A DNA stretch of 64,000 bases from JAFGLZ01 sp964622545 (lineage in GTDB: Bacteria; Planctomycetota; Phycisphaerae; UBA1845; JAFGLZ01), in NCBI GenBank assembly GCA_964622545.1, contig CAZUQM010000037.1, positions 8,693-72,692 of the forward strand. Reading direction: 5' to 3'. Within the stretch, counting starts at the first letter, position 1. Each line of letters starts with the position of its first letter. Positions 25,706-34,733 of this stretch are shown piece by piece. Below the pieces are notes generated by a model. The model saw only the letters and a list, made by a program, of their open reading frames with translations, did not search any database and was not told where the DNA came from. Made by a program: the position numbers and the translations under genes.

Positions 25706-26389
25706 CTATTTCACCCCGCAGAACGTGAAGTGGCATGTCTCCCCTTCATCCTCGCGGAATCTCTCGGCGTAGTAACCAACGTGGACCGGTTGGAACATGC
25801 CGAACTTGCGCTTCAGGTCGTCTTCGTCACGCGTGAAGTTGATGTAGTAGTCTTTCACTTCCATTCGGGCGGACTTGAAGTTGACGACGCGCAGGCCGTC
25901 CTGGAACTCGGTTGAGTTCTCGAAGAAGTCGCGACTACGCTCTGCCATCATGGTGGCGTAGAAGACGGCACCTGGACGCATGGACTGGACCAGCAACTCG
26001 AGGCAGTCACGGAGGTGCGTGTCCGACAAGTAGTATAGGGATTGAACGGCGGTGACGACCGCGACGTCCTCCGCGAAACCATAGGCTTGGTTGTCCCTCG
26101 GTTCGGCAGCGCATACCGAGAAGCACGCCGCGATGTGCGGGTACCTGATTCTGGCGACCGTGATGCTGGCTTCGCTCACGTCCACGCCGCGAGCCTGGAA
26201 GCCGTGTTGGTGGAAGTAGTTGACGCTCGCTCCCTGCCCGCAGCCAAAATCGACCAGCCGTTCCCAGTGGCCGCCGAGGTCGAACTGGGGTTTGAGAATC
26301 CTGCCGTAGAAGCGGAACACAGGGTGATCGACGTTGGGGGCGTTGTATCCTTTCTCCCAGTAGGCCTTGTTCTGGTCCAGGTAGTCCAT
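25706..26389 (-). CDS. class I SAM-dependent methyltransferase
   Basis: The chosen ATG at 26389 has AGGAG six bases upstream and gives 227 residues. The SAM-binding motif I is LVDFGCGQGASVNYF at about 45-59, followed by an acidic residue in GVDVSEASI and a motif near VVTAVQSLYYL. Substrate unknown. It lies 70 bases after the epimerase on the same strand, so they probably form one unit acting on a sugar or glycan. Confidence 0.85.
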   Translation of the reverse strand: MDYLDQNKAYWEKGYNAPNVDHPVFRFYGRILKPQFDLGGHWERLVDFGCGQGASVNYFHQHGFQARGVDVSEASITVARIRYPHIAACFSVCAAEPRDNQAYGFAEDVAVVTAVQSLYYLSDTHLRDCLELLVQSMRPGAVFYATMMAERSRDFFENSTEFQDGLRVVNFKSARMEVKDYYINFTRDEDDLKRKFGMFQPVHVGYYAERFREDEGETCHFTFCGVK

Positions 26390-26459
26390 GCTTGGCTCCT
26401 TGTCATGCGACGCGGCCGGCCTCGCTCGGGGGCGTCCTCGCGGTCGGGCGGACTGCCCC

Positions 26460-27332
26460 TCAGATAGCTTCACACGTATACCGCGGCTCATAACCTAGCA
26501 GGCGTCGGGCCTTGTCGATGTTGAAGGCGGGCGCGCGGGGGTTTCGTTCGAAGTAGTCCGGCGGCCGGACGGGGGGCGTGCGATCGCCGAAGGCGTTGCG
26601 GATCGCCTCGAGCGTCGGGGCCGTGTAGAGCGGCTCGTCGGCGACGATGTAGAACGCCTCGAAAGGCATCTCGGGGTCGGGCAGCTCGACGGTGAGCGCG
26701 AGGCGGACGGCCTGGGCGACGTCCTCGGCGAAGACGTAGGCACCGAACAGCCGCTGCTGGTCGGGGTCGGCGCGGTGGGCGACCTTCTCGCGAAGCTGCT
26801 CCTGATGCTCGCGAAACCAGACCCAGGTGTAGCGGAGCGAGACCACCTCGATGCGATCGGCTCGGGCGTACTCCCGGCACATCAGCTCGCCGAAGGACTT
26901 GCTGAAACTGTAGGTCTCGTGCGGCCAGCAGGGGTGCTCCTCGTCGATCGGCACGTAGAGCGGCACGTGCTCGACGCGGTGGATGCCGAAGCCGCTGGCC
27001 GATTCGCTGCATCCGTAGACGATGCGGGGCAAGCCGGCCTTGCGGACGGCCTCGATGACGTTGTAGGTCGTGACCGTGTTGACGGCCATGACGCGCTCGC
27101 CGGGGTCCTCGAACGGGTTCGGGATGGCGGCCAGGTGGACGACGACGTCGGCGTCGCGGATCGCCTGTTCGGTGGCGGCGGCGTCCATGAGATCCGTCCG
27201 GAGGAACGGCACGTCGGGGTGACCGGCCGAAGGCCTGGTGTCGATGTTGACAGCCTCGATGCCGTGCGCGGTCAACTCCTCGAGGACGTAGCCGCCGACG
27301 AGGCCCGAGCCTCCCGTGACGCATACGTTCAT
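26460..27332 (-). CDS. NAD-dependent sugar epimerase/dehydratase (extended SDR)
   Basis: The 290-residue protein begins with the NAD-binding GGSGLVGG (7-14), has the acidic ribose-binding D near NIDTR and the catalytic YSFSK (YxxxK) motif. This is the extended SDR family that epimerises or dehydrates NDP-sugars. GGGAGG supports the start, and a promoter lies 34 bases upstream. The specific sugar is not readable. Confidence 0.88.
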   Translation of the reverse strand: MNVCVTGGSGLVGGYVLEELTAHGIEAVNIDTRPSAGHPDVPFLRTDLMDAAATEQAIRDADVVVHLAAIPNPFEDPGERVMAVNTVTTYNVIEAVRKAGLPRIVYGCSESASGFGIHRVEHVPLYVPIDEEHPCWPHETYSFSKSFGELMCREYARADRIEVVSLRYTWVWFREHQEQLREKVAHRADPDQQRLFGAYVFAEDVAQAVRLALTVELPDPEMPFEAFYIVADEPLYTAPTLEAIRNAFGDRTPPVRPPDYFERNPRAPAFNIDKARRLLGYEPRYTCEAI

Positions 27333-27365
27333 GGGGATACCTCCCTTGGGCTTGTCCGGCCTGGG

Positions 27366-27394
27366 AGTGTAAGTGGGATCACCCCCATGGACAA
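27366..27394 (-). promoter_or_regulatory. candidate promoter of the epimerase-methyltransferase unit
   Basis: On the minus strand TTGTCC (27394-27389) and TACACT (27371-27366) are 17 bases apart. The -10 box is the same as that of the ribosomal operon promoter. The -35 box touches a strong hairpin at 27395-27430. Confidence 0.5.
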
Positions 27395-27430
27395 CCGGCC
27401 GCCCGGGTGGTGGTGGACCCAGGCGGCCGG
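27395..27430. terminator. strong GC hairpin, possible terminator of the PhoPQ-activated-like gene
   Basis: CCGGCCGCC (27395-27403) is perfectly complementary to GGCGGCCGG (27422-27430), and an inner GGGT/ACCC pair extends the stem. It lies downstream of the minus-strand gene ending at 27483. No T-run follows, so it may be a pause or RNA-stabilising element rather than a classical terminator. Confidence 0.4.
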
Positions 27431-27482
27431 GGGAGGAGGAAGCGGGTTAGGATGCTGTCGTCCCATGAACCCGCTTGGGGAC

Positions 27483-28970
27483 CTAATCGAACTTGGGCAT
27501 GGGGGCTCCGGTCTTCTTGGACAGGGCCTTGGCCTTGGCCTCGGCCTTTTTGGCCTGCTCGAGCACGTCCTCGGGCGTGTTCGGACCCGGTCCGATGACC
27601 TTCAGGGTGGTGCAGAGATACACCGAATCGTTTTCGCCGACGGGGAAGAGCCCCTCGCCGTACAGGACGGCGTAGCCGGCGTCGGGCATGGGCATCTTGT
27701 AGACAAAGCCGTCGTCGGTCTTGGTCATCTCCTCGTGGGTCCAGCGGACCTCGCGGAAGTCTCGCACGTCGCTGGTGGCCTTCCAGGCCCACATCCGCTT
27801 GGGCTTGGCGTCGGTCTTGACGGTCAGGGTCAGGCCCTCGTCCGAGGCTTCGTGCTTCCAGGTCATCTTGGGGAAGGTGAGTCTGCCGGCGCCGAGCTTG
27901 GTCAGGGCGCTGCAATTGGCGATGAGGCGCGGGATATCGATCGCGGCGTGGCCCTTGTTGGGCACGTAGAGGATGTACTTGTCGCCGACGAGGTTGTCCC
28001 AGTAGATGTTGAGGGCGTCGACGGGCCAGTAGCGGTCGTTGGTGCCGATGATGAGCATCTTCGGCATGGTGACGTTCTTGCGGTAGCTGTACGGATCGAC
28101 GATGCGAAGAAGCTCCTTACCGCGGGGCGAGCCCATGCGGTCTTGGATGTCGCGCATGGTGTAGTCGCTGATCATCTCGCTGTACTTACCCCAGGCGTAG
28201 AGCTGGTGCACCATCTGAACGGGCATGTTGAGCACGTCGATGACGGCCGGCGCGCAGGCGGTGACGCGATCGTCCATGGCCGCGGTGAGCCAGGTGGTCC
28301 AACCTCGCTTGCTGCCCCCGGCGACGATGAAGCCCTTAAGATCGGTCTTCCACTCCTTCTTGCCCATTTCCTGCATGGCATCCATGGTTCGCACGGCCGA
28401 CTTGGTCATCGGCAGCAGGAGGGGCCAATCCGCCTCGCCGGTCTCGACGTACTGCTCGAAGGTGTACGAGATGATGGCGTCTTCGGTCTTGCCGTCGAAG
28501 ATCGGCTGGAGCGGGACGTTGCGCAGGACGATGACCGGCATCTTGATCTTGTTGACGATCATGGTGGCCATGGTGCCTTCGTCGAAATCGAGGCTCGGCT
28601 TCTTCTTGGGTTGGGCCTCGCCCGCCTCACGGGCCTCGCGCTCGCGCTTCAGCCGGGCCTCGCGCTTGGCCTCGGCTTCGGGGTTCCAGCCTCCTCCGGA
28701 GATGAGCAGGAATGCGTGGTGGATGTCCTTCATCTTCTTGGGGTGGTAGATCATCACGCGGTGGTGCCAGTCGAGGCCCCGCCAGGTCTGGCTGGTCACG
28801 ATCATCTCGGTGCAGCTCACGAGCGGGTTGATGGGCCGGACGTCCGTGATGCGCCAGCCGTAGGTCGTGTCCTTCTTGGCCAGGTATTTGGCCATGTTCT
28901 CGAGCGGCTGGGCCGAGACCGAGGTCGCGACGAAGCCGACGAGCAGGGTCATGCGAATGAGTGCGTGCAT
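27483..28970 (-). CDS. PhoPQ-activated pathogenicity-related-like protein (PqaA family)
   Basis: The 495-residue protein has a signal peptide (cleavage likely after SVSA) and an alpha/beta-hydrolase-like body. Typical family features are WRGLDWHHRVMIY, a Lys/Glu/Arg-rich insertion around 95-125, the nucleophile-elbow-like AGGSKRGWTTW near 215 and the KMLIIGTNDRYWPVDA segment. The family is named for a Salmonella protein of unknown biochemical function. Here it is probably periplasmic. A good promoter lies 114 bases upstream and AAAGGAA precedes the ATG. Confidence 0.85.
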   Translation of the reverse strand: MHALIRMTLLVGFVATSVSAQPLENMAKYLAKKDTTYGWRITDVRPINPLVSCTEMIVTSQTWRGLDWHHRVMIYHPKKMKDIHHAFLLISGGGWNPEAEAKREARLKREREAREAGEAQPKKKPSLDFDEGTMATMIVNKIKMPVIVLRNVPLQPIFDGKTEDAIISYTFEQYVETGEADWPLLLPMTKSAVRTMDAMQEMGKKEWKTDLKGFIVAGGSKRGWTTWLTAAMDDRVTACAPAVIDVLNMPVQMVHQLYAWGKYSEMISDYTMRDIQDRMGSPRGKELLRIVDPYSYRKNVTMPKMLIIGTNDRYWPVDALNIYWDNLVGDKYILYVPNKGHAAIDIPRLIANCSALTKLGAGRLTFPKMTWKHEASDEGLTLTVKTDAKPKRMWAWKATSDVRDFREVRWTHEEMTKTDDGFVYKMPMPDAGYAVLYGEGLFPVGENDSVYLCTTLKVIGPGPNTPEDVLEQAKKAEAKAKALSKKTGAPMPKFD

Positions 28971-29083
28971 CGGAGTTCCTTTCGTTGAGGGTTGCTTGCC
29001 GGGTCCCGGCTTGGCGGCCCGGCGCCGTGTCGACTGCGGCGGGGAATTCCTCCGTCTGTGGCTGTAGCCGCCTGATGCTACGG

Positions 29084-29113
29084 ATCATAAGAACTCGCGG
29101 TTCAGAGCGTCAA
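29084..29113 (-). promoter_or_regulatory. promoter of the PqaA-like gene
   Basis: On the minus strand TTGACG (29113-29108) and TATGAT (29089-29084) are 18 bases apart. Each box matches the sigma70 consensus at five of six bases. It stands out clearly against the GC-rich background. Confidence 0.6.
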
Positions 29114-29292
29114 CGCGGGACGGAGGGTGCGGACAACTTCCGACATCGCTCGACAACCGGATGCGGGGCGGGGTGTGTCCAATCGTGGAGACCGCCGTTC
29201 CAGGGGGCTGGTCCACCGGTGCTGCAGGAGCCCGGGGGATCGGAAAGGCTCGCAGGGGGCGCCGGCCCGGCGGCGGAGCGACAGGATGCGGT

Positions 29293-29321
29293 TTGAAAAA
29301 GTCCCCGAAAGCGGGTGCAAT
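29293..29321 (+). promoter_or_regulatory. candidate promoter of the sulfotransferase-glycosyltransferase unit
   Basis: TTGAAA at 29293-29298 and TGCAAT at 29316-29321 are separated by 17 bases and lie 44 bases before the sulfotransferase start. Matches are five and four of six. Confidence 0.5.
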
Positions 29322-29364
29322 GGGGAGACGCGCTGACCGCGACGGAGACGACGAGCGGGTCATC

Positions 29365-30441
29365 ATGCAGATTATCGTCTTGGGCATGCATCGAAGCGGG
29401 ACCTCGGCCGTGGTTCGGCTGCTGAACCTGATGGGGGCGTATCTCGGCCCACCGGGCAGCATCAAGGGCGCCAACCCCGAGAACCCGAAGGGCTTCTGGG
29501 AGAACGAGGACCTGGTCGAGCTGAACAAGGGCGTGCTGGCGGCCCAGCGGTGCCTCTGGGACAGGCTCGGCGAGTTCGACCGGACGCGCCTGGGTGATGA
29601 GCGGCTGGCGACGCTGCGGCGGCGTGCGCTGGACTTCCTGATCGACCTGGATCGATCGCGGCCGTGGGCGGTCAAGGACCCGCGGATGTGCCTGCTCATG
29701 CCGTTCTGGCGGCCGATGCTCGAGGTGCCCGTGTGCGTGGTCGTGAACCGCAACCCGGTGGAGGTGGCCGGGTCGCTACGTGCACGGAACGGCATGCCGG
29801 TGCCGGTGGGGGTGGCGCTGTGGGAGCTTCACATGGTGGAGGCCCTGCGCGGCACGCAGGACATCCCACGGATGCTGGTGCAGTATCACGACCTGTTGGA
29901 CGATCCCGTCCGCACGGCACAGCGGCTGGTCGAGCGACTTTGCCAGTCGGGTGTGCGTGGTCTGGCGCCTCCGGAGGAGTCGGAGGTCCGGGCGTTCGTC
30001 GATGCCGATCTCCGGCGGCAGCGGGCGACGACCGAGCAGCTCGAGGACTTCCTGACGCGGCCTCAGCTCGCCCTGGCGCGGGCGTTGTCGGACGGCTCGG
30101 CGCTGGAGGGCGGGTATCTGCCCGAGCAGTCGGAGACGGGCAAGGAGACGCTGCGAAGTCACGATGCGACGCTCTTGGCGGAGGCCAAGGCCAAGCACCT
30201 GCGCGGCGAGGTGTCCGAGCGGGATCGAACCATAGAAGGCCTGCAAGAGGAACTGAGCAGGAGCCGGGACACGGCCCGGGCGCGGACGGACGACCTGTCG
30301 TCGGCGACGCACGCCCTGGAGGGGCTGCGCGAGTCCGAGCGGGCGATTCTGGACAAGCTGGACGCGATCCACGAGGCGGTCTCTCGGTTGGAGCAGCGCG
30401 TCGCCGGTCTGGAGCAGGCCGGCGAGGGCGGCTGTGAGTGA
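29365..30441 (+). CDS. sulfotransferase-like protein with C-terminal coiled coil
   Basis: From the ATG at 29365 the 358-residue protein starts MQIIVLGMHRSGTSAVV, the P-loop-like 5'-phosphosulfate site of PAPS-dependent sulfotransferases; VVNRNPVEVAGSLRARN at about 115-130 is the 3'-phosphate-binding part. Residues about 275-350 are Glu/Arg/Leu-rich and look like a coiled coil. The start has no strong ribosome site; upstream in-frame codons look non-coding. The adjacent GT2-GT4 fusion suggests that it sulfates a surface glycan. Confidence 0.8.
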   Translation: MQIIVLGMHRSGTSAVVRLLNLMGAYLGPPGSIKGANPENPKGFWENEDLVELNKGVLAAQRCLWDRLGEFDRTRLGDERLATLRRRALDFLIDLDRSRPWAVKDPRMCLLMPFWRPMLEVPVCVVVNRNPVEVAGSLRARNGMPVPVGVALWELHMVEALRGTQDIPRMLVQYHDLLDDPVRTAQRLVERLCQSGVRGLAPPEESEVRAFVDADLRRQRATTEQLEDFLTRPQLALARALSDGSALEGGYLPEQSETGKETLRSHDATLLAEAKAKHLRGEVSERDRTIEGLQEELSRSRDTARARTDDLSSATHALEGLRESERAILDKLDAIHEAVSRLEQRVAGLEQAGEGGCE

Positions 30442-30556
30442 TCGGCCGAGGGACGCGCGAGACGAAACCCGCCGGCTGCGAGGTGCCGGCGCATCCGGGG
30501 CCACGGGCTGATGAGATGGACCTGGCCGGAGCCGATCCGGAGGAAGAGCTGCAGGC

Positions 30557-32569
30557 ATGGCAAGACGTAATGGGAGCCGACAGGACCCGAACACCGCCGA
30601 CCGCCCGACGGTGGACGTCATCGTCTGCGTTCACAACGCGCTGCACTTCGTGCGAGGCTGTCTGGATGCGGTGGTCCAGAACACGCCCCGGCGGGGCGTG
30701 AGGGTGATCATCGTCAACGACGGCTCGGATGAGCCGACGTCGACCCACGTCCGCCGGTTCGCCGAGCGGTACACGTTCATCACGCTGATCGAGAACACCG
30801 AGGCCCAGGGCTACACCAGGGCGGCCAATCGCGGGCTTCGGGCCTCGACGGCGGCGTATGCGATCCTCCTGAACAGCGATGCCGTCGTGCCGCCCGGTTG
30901 GATCGACCGGATTCTCGAGTGTGGCGAGAGCGACGAGCGGATCGGGGTGATCGGGCCGCTGTCCAACGCCGCGTCGTATCAGTCGGTGCCGGACATCCGC
31001 AGCGTCGAGGGCGACTGGGCGATCAACCCGCTTCCGGTCGAGGTGGACCTCGCGGAGATGGCCGCCAAGGTGCTCGAGCTTTCGGAGCGGCGGTTCCCGC
31101 GAGCTCCGTTTATCAACGGGTTCTGCTACGCGATCAAACGCCAGGTGATCGAGGCGATCGGCCTGTTTGACGAAGCGACGTTCCCCGTGGGCTTCGGCGA
31201 GGAGAACGACTACTCGATTCGCACCCGCGAGGCGGGGTTCGAGCTGGCGGTGGCCGACCACGGGTACGTCTATCATCACAAGTCCAAGAGCTTCTCGAAG
31301 GAGCGTCGTCATCGGCTGGCCAAGACCGCGCGGGAGGCCATCGAGGCCAAGCACGGCCGCGAGAAGCTGACCGAAGGCGTCGACGCGTTGGAGAAGGATC
31401 CGTACCTGCAGCGTCTCCGGCTGGCCCTGCGGGACTTCATCGAGGAGCGGATCGCCCAGAACGTCATGCCGGGCGTTCACGGCTTGCGGATCCTGTACCT
31501 GCTGCGCGGCAAGGGCGGCGGCGGGGGCGTGCATTCGATCTACCAGGAATCGACGGGCATGCGGAAGTTCGGCGTGCACACCGAGATCGCCCTGCCGGCG
31601 AAGGTGCGCGAGAACTACGAGCGGTTCTACCCGAACGCGCCGGAGGACCTGTTCCACTACTACACCGAGGAGTCGAGCCTGTGGGAGCACGCGGCGAGCT
31701 TCGACATCGTGGTGGCGACGATCTTCACGACCGTCCGGCCGCTCAAGGCGCTCTACGATCGCGTGCCGAGCATCCTGCCGGCGTACTACATCCAGGACTA
31801 CGAGCCGTGGATCATCCGCGATCCGACGCCGGAGCTGGTGGCCGAGGCGAAGGAGTCGTACACGCTGATTCCCGACATGGTCTGCTTCGCCAAGACGCAT
31901 TGGATCTGCCAGACCGTGGCCACCTACCACGGGACAAAGGTGCACAAGGTGCGGCCGAGCCTGGATCGATCGGTGTACTATCCGGACCGGATCAAGAAAT
32001 CCAAGGGCGGGCCGAGGCGGATCGTGGCCATGGTCCGACCGACTACGCCGAGACGATCGCCGACGCTGACGATGGAGGTCCTGCGGGAGATCAAGCGGCG
32101 GCACGGTGAACATGTGCGGATCATCATCTTCGGCAACGATCCGGAGAGCGAGGAGTTCCTGGCGTTGCCGCGCGACTTCGAGTTCGAGAACCGCGGCGTG
32201 CTGATCCGCGAAGAGGTGGCCGAGCTGATGGGCGAGTCGGACATCTTCGCCGACCTGTCGACGTATCAGGCCTTCGGGCGGACGGGGCTGGAGGCCATGG
32301 CGGTCGGGTGCGCGACCGTGCTGCCGAAGGAGGGGGGCGTCTACGAGTACGCCGAGGACGGCCGGAACGCGCTGATCGTGGATACGTCGGACTTCGACGC
32401 GTGCGTCGAGGCGATCGAGCGGTTGATCATCGATAAGGAGCTGCGTCGTCGGCTCAAGCGGGCGGGGCTGGAGACGGCCCAGGGGTTCAGCGTGCGGTCG
32501 GCGGTGATCAGCGAGCTCGAGGTGTTGCGCGACGCCCTGGAAGCCCGCTGCGGCAAGCGGACGGCGTGA
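30557..32569 (+). CDS. two-domain glycosyltransferase, GT2 fused to GT4
   Basis: The 670-residue protein joins two enzymes. Residues 17-250 are a GT2 domain (VDVIVCVHNALHFVRGCL, IVNDGSDE, LNSDAVVPPGW, a GFGEENDYSIR acceptor motif). Residues about 300-660 are a GT4-like GT-B domain starting ILYLLRGKGGGGGVHSI, with the LSTYQAFGRTGLEAMAVG donor-binding block and the late AEDGRNALIV motif. Such fusions build two linkages of one repeat unit. It lies 116 bases after the sulfotransferase. GGAAGAG precedes the start. Confidence 0.87.
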   Translation: MARRNGSRQDPNTADRPTVDVIVCVHNALHFVRGCLDAVVQNTPRRGVRVIIVNDGSDEPTSTHVRRFAERYTFITLIENTEAQGYTRAANRGLRASTAAYAILLNSDAVVPPGWIDRILECGESDERIGVIGPLSNAASYQSVPDIRSVEGDWAINPLPVEVDLAEMAAKVLELSERRFPRAPFINGFCYAIKRQVIEAIGLFDEATFPVGFGEENDYSIRTREAGFELAVADHGYVYHHKSKSFSKERRHRLAKTAREAIEAKHGREKLTEGVDALEKDPYLQRLRLALRDFIEERIAQNVMPGVHGLRILYLLRGKGGGGGVHSIYQESTGMRKFGVHTEIALPAKVRENYERFYPNAPEDLFHYYTEESSLWEHAASFDIVVATIFTTVRPLKALYDRVPSILPAYYIQDYEPWIIRDPTPELVAEAKESYTLIPDMVCFAKTHWICQTVATYHGTKVHKVRPSLDRSVYYPDRIKKSKGGPRRIVAMVRPTTPRRSPTLTMEVLREIKRRHGEHVRIIIFGNDPESEEFLALPRDFEFENRGVLIREEVAELMGESDIFADLSTYQAFGRTGLEAMAVGCATVLPKEGGVYEYAEDGRNALIVDTSDFDACVEAIERLIIDKELRRRLKRAGLETAQGFSVRSAVISELEVLRDALEARCGKRTA

Positions 32570-32581
32570 ATGGCGTTGTGG

Positions 32582-32601
32582 CACGGCCGCCCCCGGCTGT
32601 G
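32582..32601. terminator. hairpin between convergent genes
   Basis: CACGGCCG (32582-32589) pairs with CGGCTGTG (32594-32601), one wobble, around a CCCC loop. It lies 13 bases after the plus-strand stop and about 75 before the minus-strand stop. It may act as a two-way terminator or be a copy of a dispersed palindrome; there is no T-run. Confidence 0.35.
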
Positions 32602-32674
32602 GCTGGGGAGTATCCTTGTCGAGGGCGACTGGACCACACGAGTCGGGCCACACGGGTTGCGGCTCCGCATCACC

Positions 32675-34408
32675 CTACGCCGGCTGAAACCTCCCCACCT
32701 TGGCGCCGGCGTCGACCTTGCCGCCGGTCAGCGCCCGCCGGCCGTTCAGGAACACCGCTTCGATACCTGTTGGGGCCCTGTTGAAGTCCTTCAACGTCGT
32801 GTTGTCCTTGACGGTCTTCGGATCGAAGACGGTCACGTCGGCGGCGAGGCCCTTGTCGAGCAGGCCGCGATCCCTCATGCGGAACCGTTCGGCGGTCAGG
32901 CCGGTCATCTTGCGGACCGCGCTCGCCAGCGAGAGGAGCTTGCGGTCTCGGGCGTATTGGAGGAAGAGCGGGAACGACCCGTACGCGGCCGGGTTGCGGA
33001 GCCATGGCGCGGGGACGGCGTCGGTCATGAACAGGGCCGCGTCGTGGCGCATGAGGGCCTCGATGATGTCCAGGTTGCTGTACGTGTGCAGCAGGACCCA
33101 CGCCCCGCCCGTCTTCATGAACAGCAGGGCCGTCTCGAAGGGCGTCTTGCCGAGCTTGGTGGCGATGTCGGCGACGAACATGCCGTTGTATTGCCGTAGC
33201 TCCTCGCTGTCGGCATGGGTGATCTGCACATCCTCGTAGCCCAGGCCGACGAGGTTGCTCATGGCGGCGATCTCGGCCCGGAGGCGCTGGAGCGCCGCAG
33301 GGTCGTCGTAGTTGGCCGGGACGTTCTCGCGGAACCACTTCGGCAGGAGGACGGTCAGGCCCGTGTTGCCGCAGTGGTAGGGATAGGTGTCGAACCAGAT
33401 GTCGATGCCGGCGGCGCGGGCCTTGTCGATGCGATCGAGCGCCATGCCGCAACTGCGGTGCGACATCCTGCCGGCGAAGATCAGGTGCGAGTACTGCACG
33501 CGGACGCCGGTCCGCTTGGCCAGGTCGATCATCTCGTCGAGGGCCTGGATGTTGGCGGGCGTGCCAAACGGCTTGAGGCCGTACTCAGGCGCGATGGCCG
33601 AGTAGGCCCGGGCGTGGACACTGAGGATCTTGTCCTTGCTCGCGACGAGCTTGGCGACGGCCTCGAGCTCGTCGGGCGTGGCGAAGATGCCGGGGTCGTA
33701 TTGCAGGCCCAGGGAGACGCCGCAGGCGCCCTCGTCCATGCCCTGCTCGAGCAGGGCGAGCAACTCCTTCATTTCGACGGGCTTGAGCGGGCTCGGGTCG
33801 TTGCCGCGCATCGACGCGCGGGTCAGGCCGTGGCCGACGAACATCATCATGTTGTGCGACGGGCCGACCTTGCGGATGTGGTCGGTGTACTCGGCCATGG
33901 AGTCCCACGTGATCTCGAAATCGGGGAAGATGTTCGGCCGATCGTAGCGCTTCAGGCGGCTGCCCTTGCGGAAGCCGGCGGCGGCCGCACCGCAGTTGCC
34001 GGCGACGAACGTCGTGCAGCCCTGGCCCGTGAAGGGGCTCTTCAGGTCGGGCTTGTCGGGCATGGCCAGGATCCAGTCCATGTGCGAGTGGGCGTCGATG
34101 AAGCCGGGCGCGACGGCTTTGCCGCGACAGTCTAGGGCGTGGCCGTCGAACCGGATGCGTTCGGGCGAGACCTGCGCGATGCGGTCGCCCTCGAGCAGGA
34201 CGTCGCCCTCGAACGGCTCGCGGCCGGTGCCGTCGACGATGAGCCCCCGCTGGAGCAGGACGCGGTCGGGCTGCCTCGGCGCGGCCCACACGGTGGGGGC
34301 GACCGTCGCCGACGACAGGACGCCGGCGGTCGTGGCGGCACGCTTGAGGATATCACGACGGGACGGATCATGCGTGGCAACATTGCGGTGCGAAGGATCA
34401 GCATTCAT
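32675..34408 (-). CDS. N-acyl-D-amino-acid deacylase family amidohydrolase, Tat-exported
   Basis: The ATG at 34408 has AGGAGG eight bases upstream and gives 577 residues. A twin-arginine signal (SRRDILKRAATTAG) is followed by a cleavage region ending VWA. The metal-dependent amidohydrolase barrel begins with GFIDAHSHMDW (HxH ligands), then GNCG, and ends with the LAADVTVFDPKTVKD return of the urease-like fold. Family members remove acyl groups from D-amino acids or open related ring amides. It is probably periplasmic. The upstream 325 bases carry tandem repeats. Confidence 0.88.
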   Translation of the reverse strand: MNADPSHRNVATHDPSRRDILKRAATTAGVLSSATVAPTVWAAPRQPDRVLLQRGLIVDGTGREPFEGDVLLEGDRIAQVSPERIRFDGHALDCRGKAVAPGFIDAHSHMDWILAMPDKPDLKSPFTGQGCTTFVAGNCGAAAAGFRKGSRLKRYDRPNIFPDFEITWDSMAEYTDHIRKVGPSHNMMMFVGHGLTRASMRGNDPSPLKPVEMKELLALLEQGMDEGACGVSLGLQYDPGIFATPDELEAVAKLVASKDKILSVHARAYSAIAPEYGLKPFGTPANIQALDEMIDLAKRTGVRVQYSHLIFAGRMSHRSCGMALDRIDKARAAGIDIWFDTYPYHCGNTGLTVLLPKWFRENVPANYDDPAALQRLRAEIAAMSNLVGLGYEDVQITHADSEELRQYNGMFVADIATKLGKTPFETALLFMKTGGAWVLLHTYSNLDIIEALMRHDAALFMTDAVPAPWLRNPAAYGSFPLFLQYARDRKLLSLASAVRKMTGLTAERFRMRDRGLLDKGLAADVTVFDPKTVKDNTTLKDFNRAPTGIEAVFLNGRRALTGGKVDAGAKVGRFQPA

Positions 34409-34466
34409 GATGTGCCCTCCTGTGAAGCACTGGTCCGCGACGCCGCTAGGTGGCGTGGGATGCATT

Positions 34467-34497
34467 CCAACGGCAACGCTCCCTGACGGTCGCGTCT
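34467..34497. repeat. dispersed repeat, copy A
   Basis: This stretch, CCAACGGCAACG then CTCCCTGACGGTCGCG, closely matches 46389-46417 in another intergenic gap. Finding the same non-coding block twice 12 kb apart suggests a genome-wide family. Confidence 0.5.
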
Positions 34498-34572
34498 CTG
34501 ACGGGCGCGTCTGCGACGGGCGCGTCTGCGACTGGTGTATCTCCGACGGGTGCGTCGGCGACTGGTGCGGCA
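34483..34572. repeat. six degenerate 15-base tandem units
   Basis: Units of the form (C/G)(T/C)GACGGGCGCGTCT repeat in register from 34483 to 34572 with a few changes in each copy. The period of 15 would encode a five-residue repeat if translated, but no supported gene covers it. It begins inside the dispersed repeat copy A. Confidence 0.7.
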
Positions 34573-34733
34573 CGTCCTGAGTGACGTATCTCTGACGCTG
34601 TGTGCGCCATCGGAGCAGCGACCGTAAGGTAGCTGTGCTTTTTGTCCTCGCTCGCATCCAAAAACGGTCCGCGCCGAAGCCATCGCACGATTGGCGGTGG
34701 CACATTTACTGTAGCGTAATGTTCCCTCGCTTC

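Larger units (their letters stand above)
28971..29364. other. divergent intergenic region with two opposing promoters
   Basis: No gene is supported here, although a frame in the plus direction stays open from 29161. It holds a minus-strand promoter at 29084-29113 and a plus-strand promoter at 29293-29321, one for each flanking gene. Confidence 0.6.
34409..34733. other. intergenic region with repeats
   Basis: No gene is supported. It contains the short dispersed repeat copy at 34467-34497 and six 15-base tandem units at 34483-34572. The rest shows nothing recognisable. Confidence 0.6.

Noticed and set aside
29161..29364. Upstream extension of the sulfotransferase gene
   Set aside because: The frame is open, but its translation is Gly/Arg-rich and unlike the family, whose N-terminus begins at 29365.
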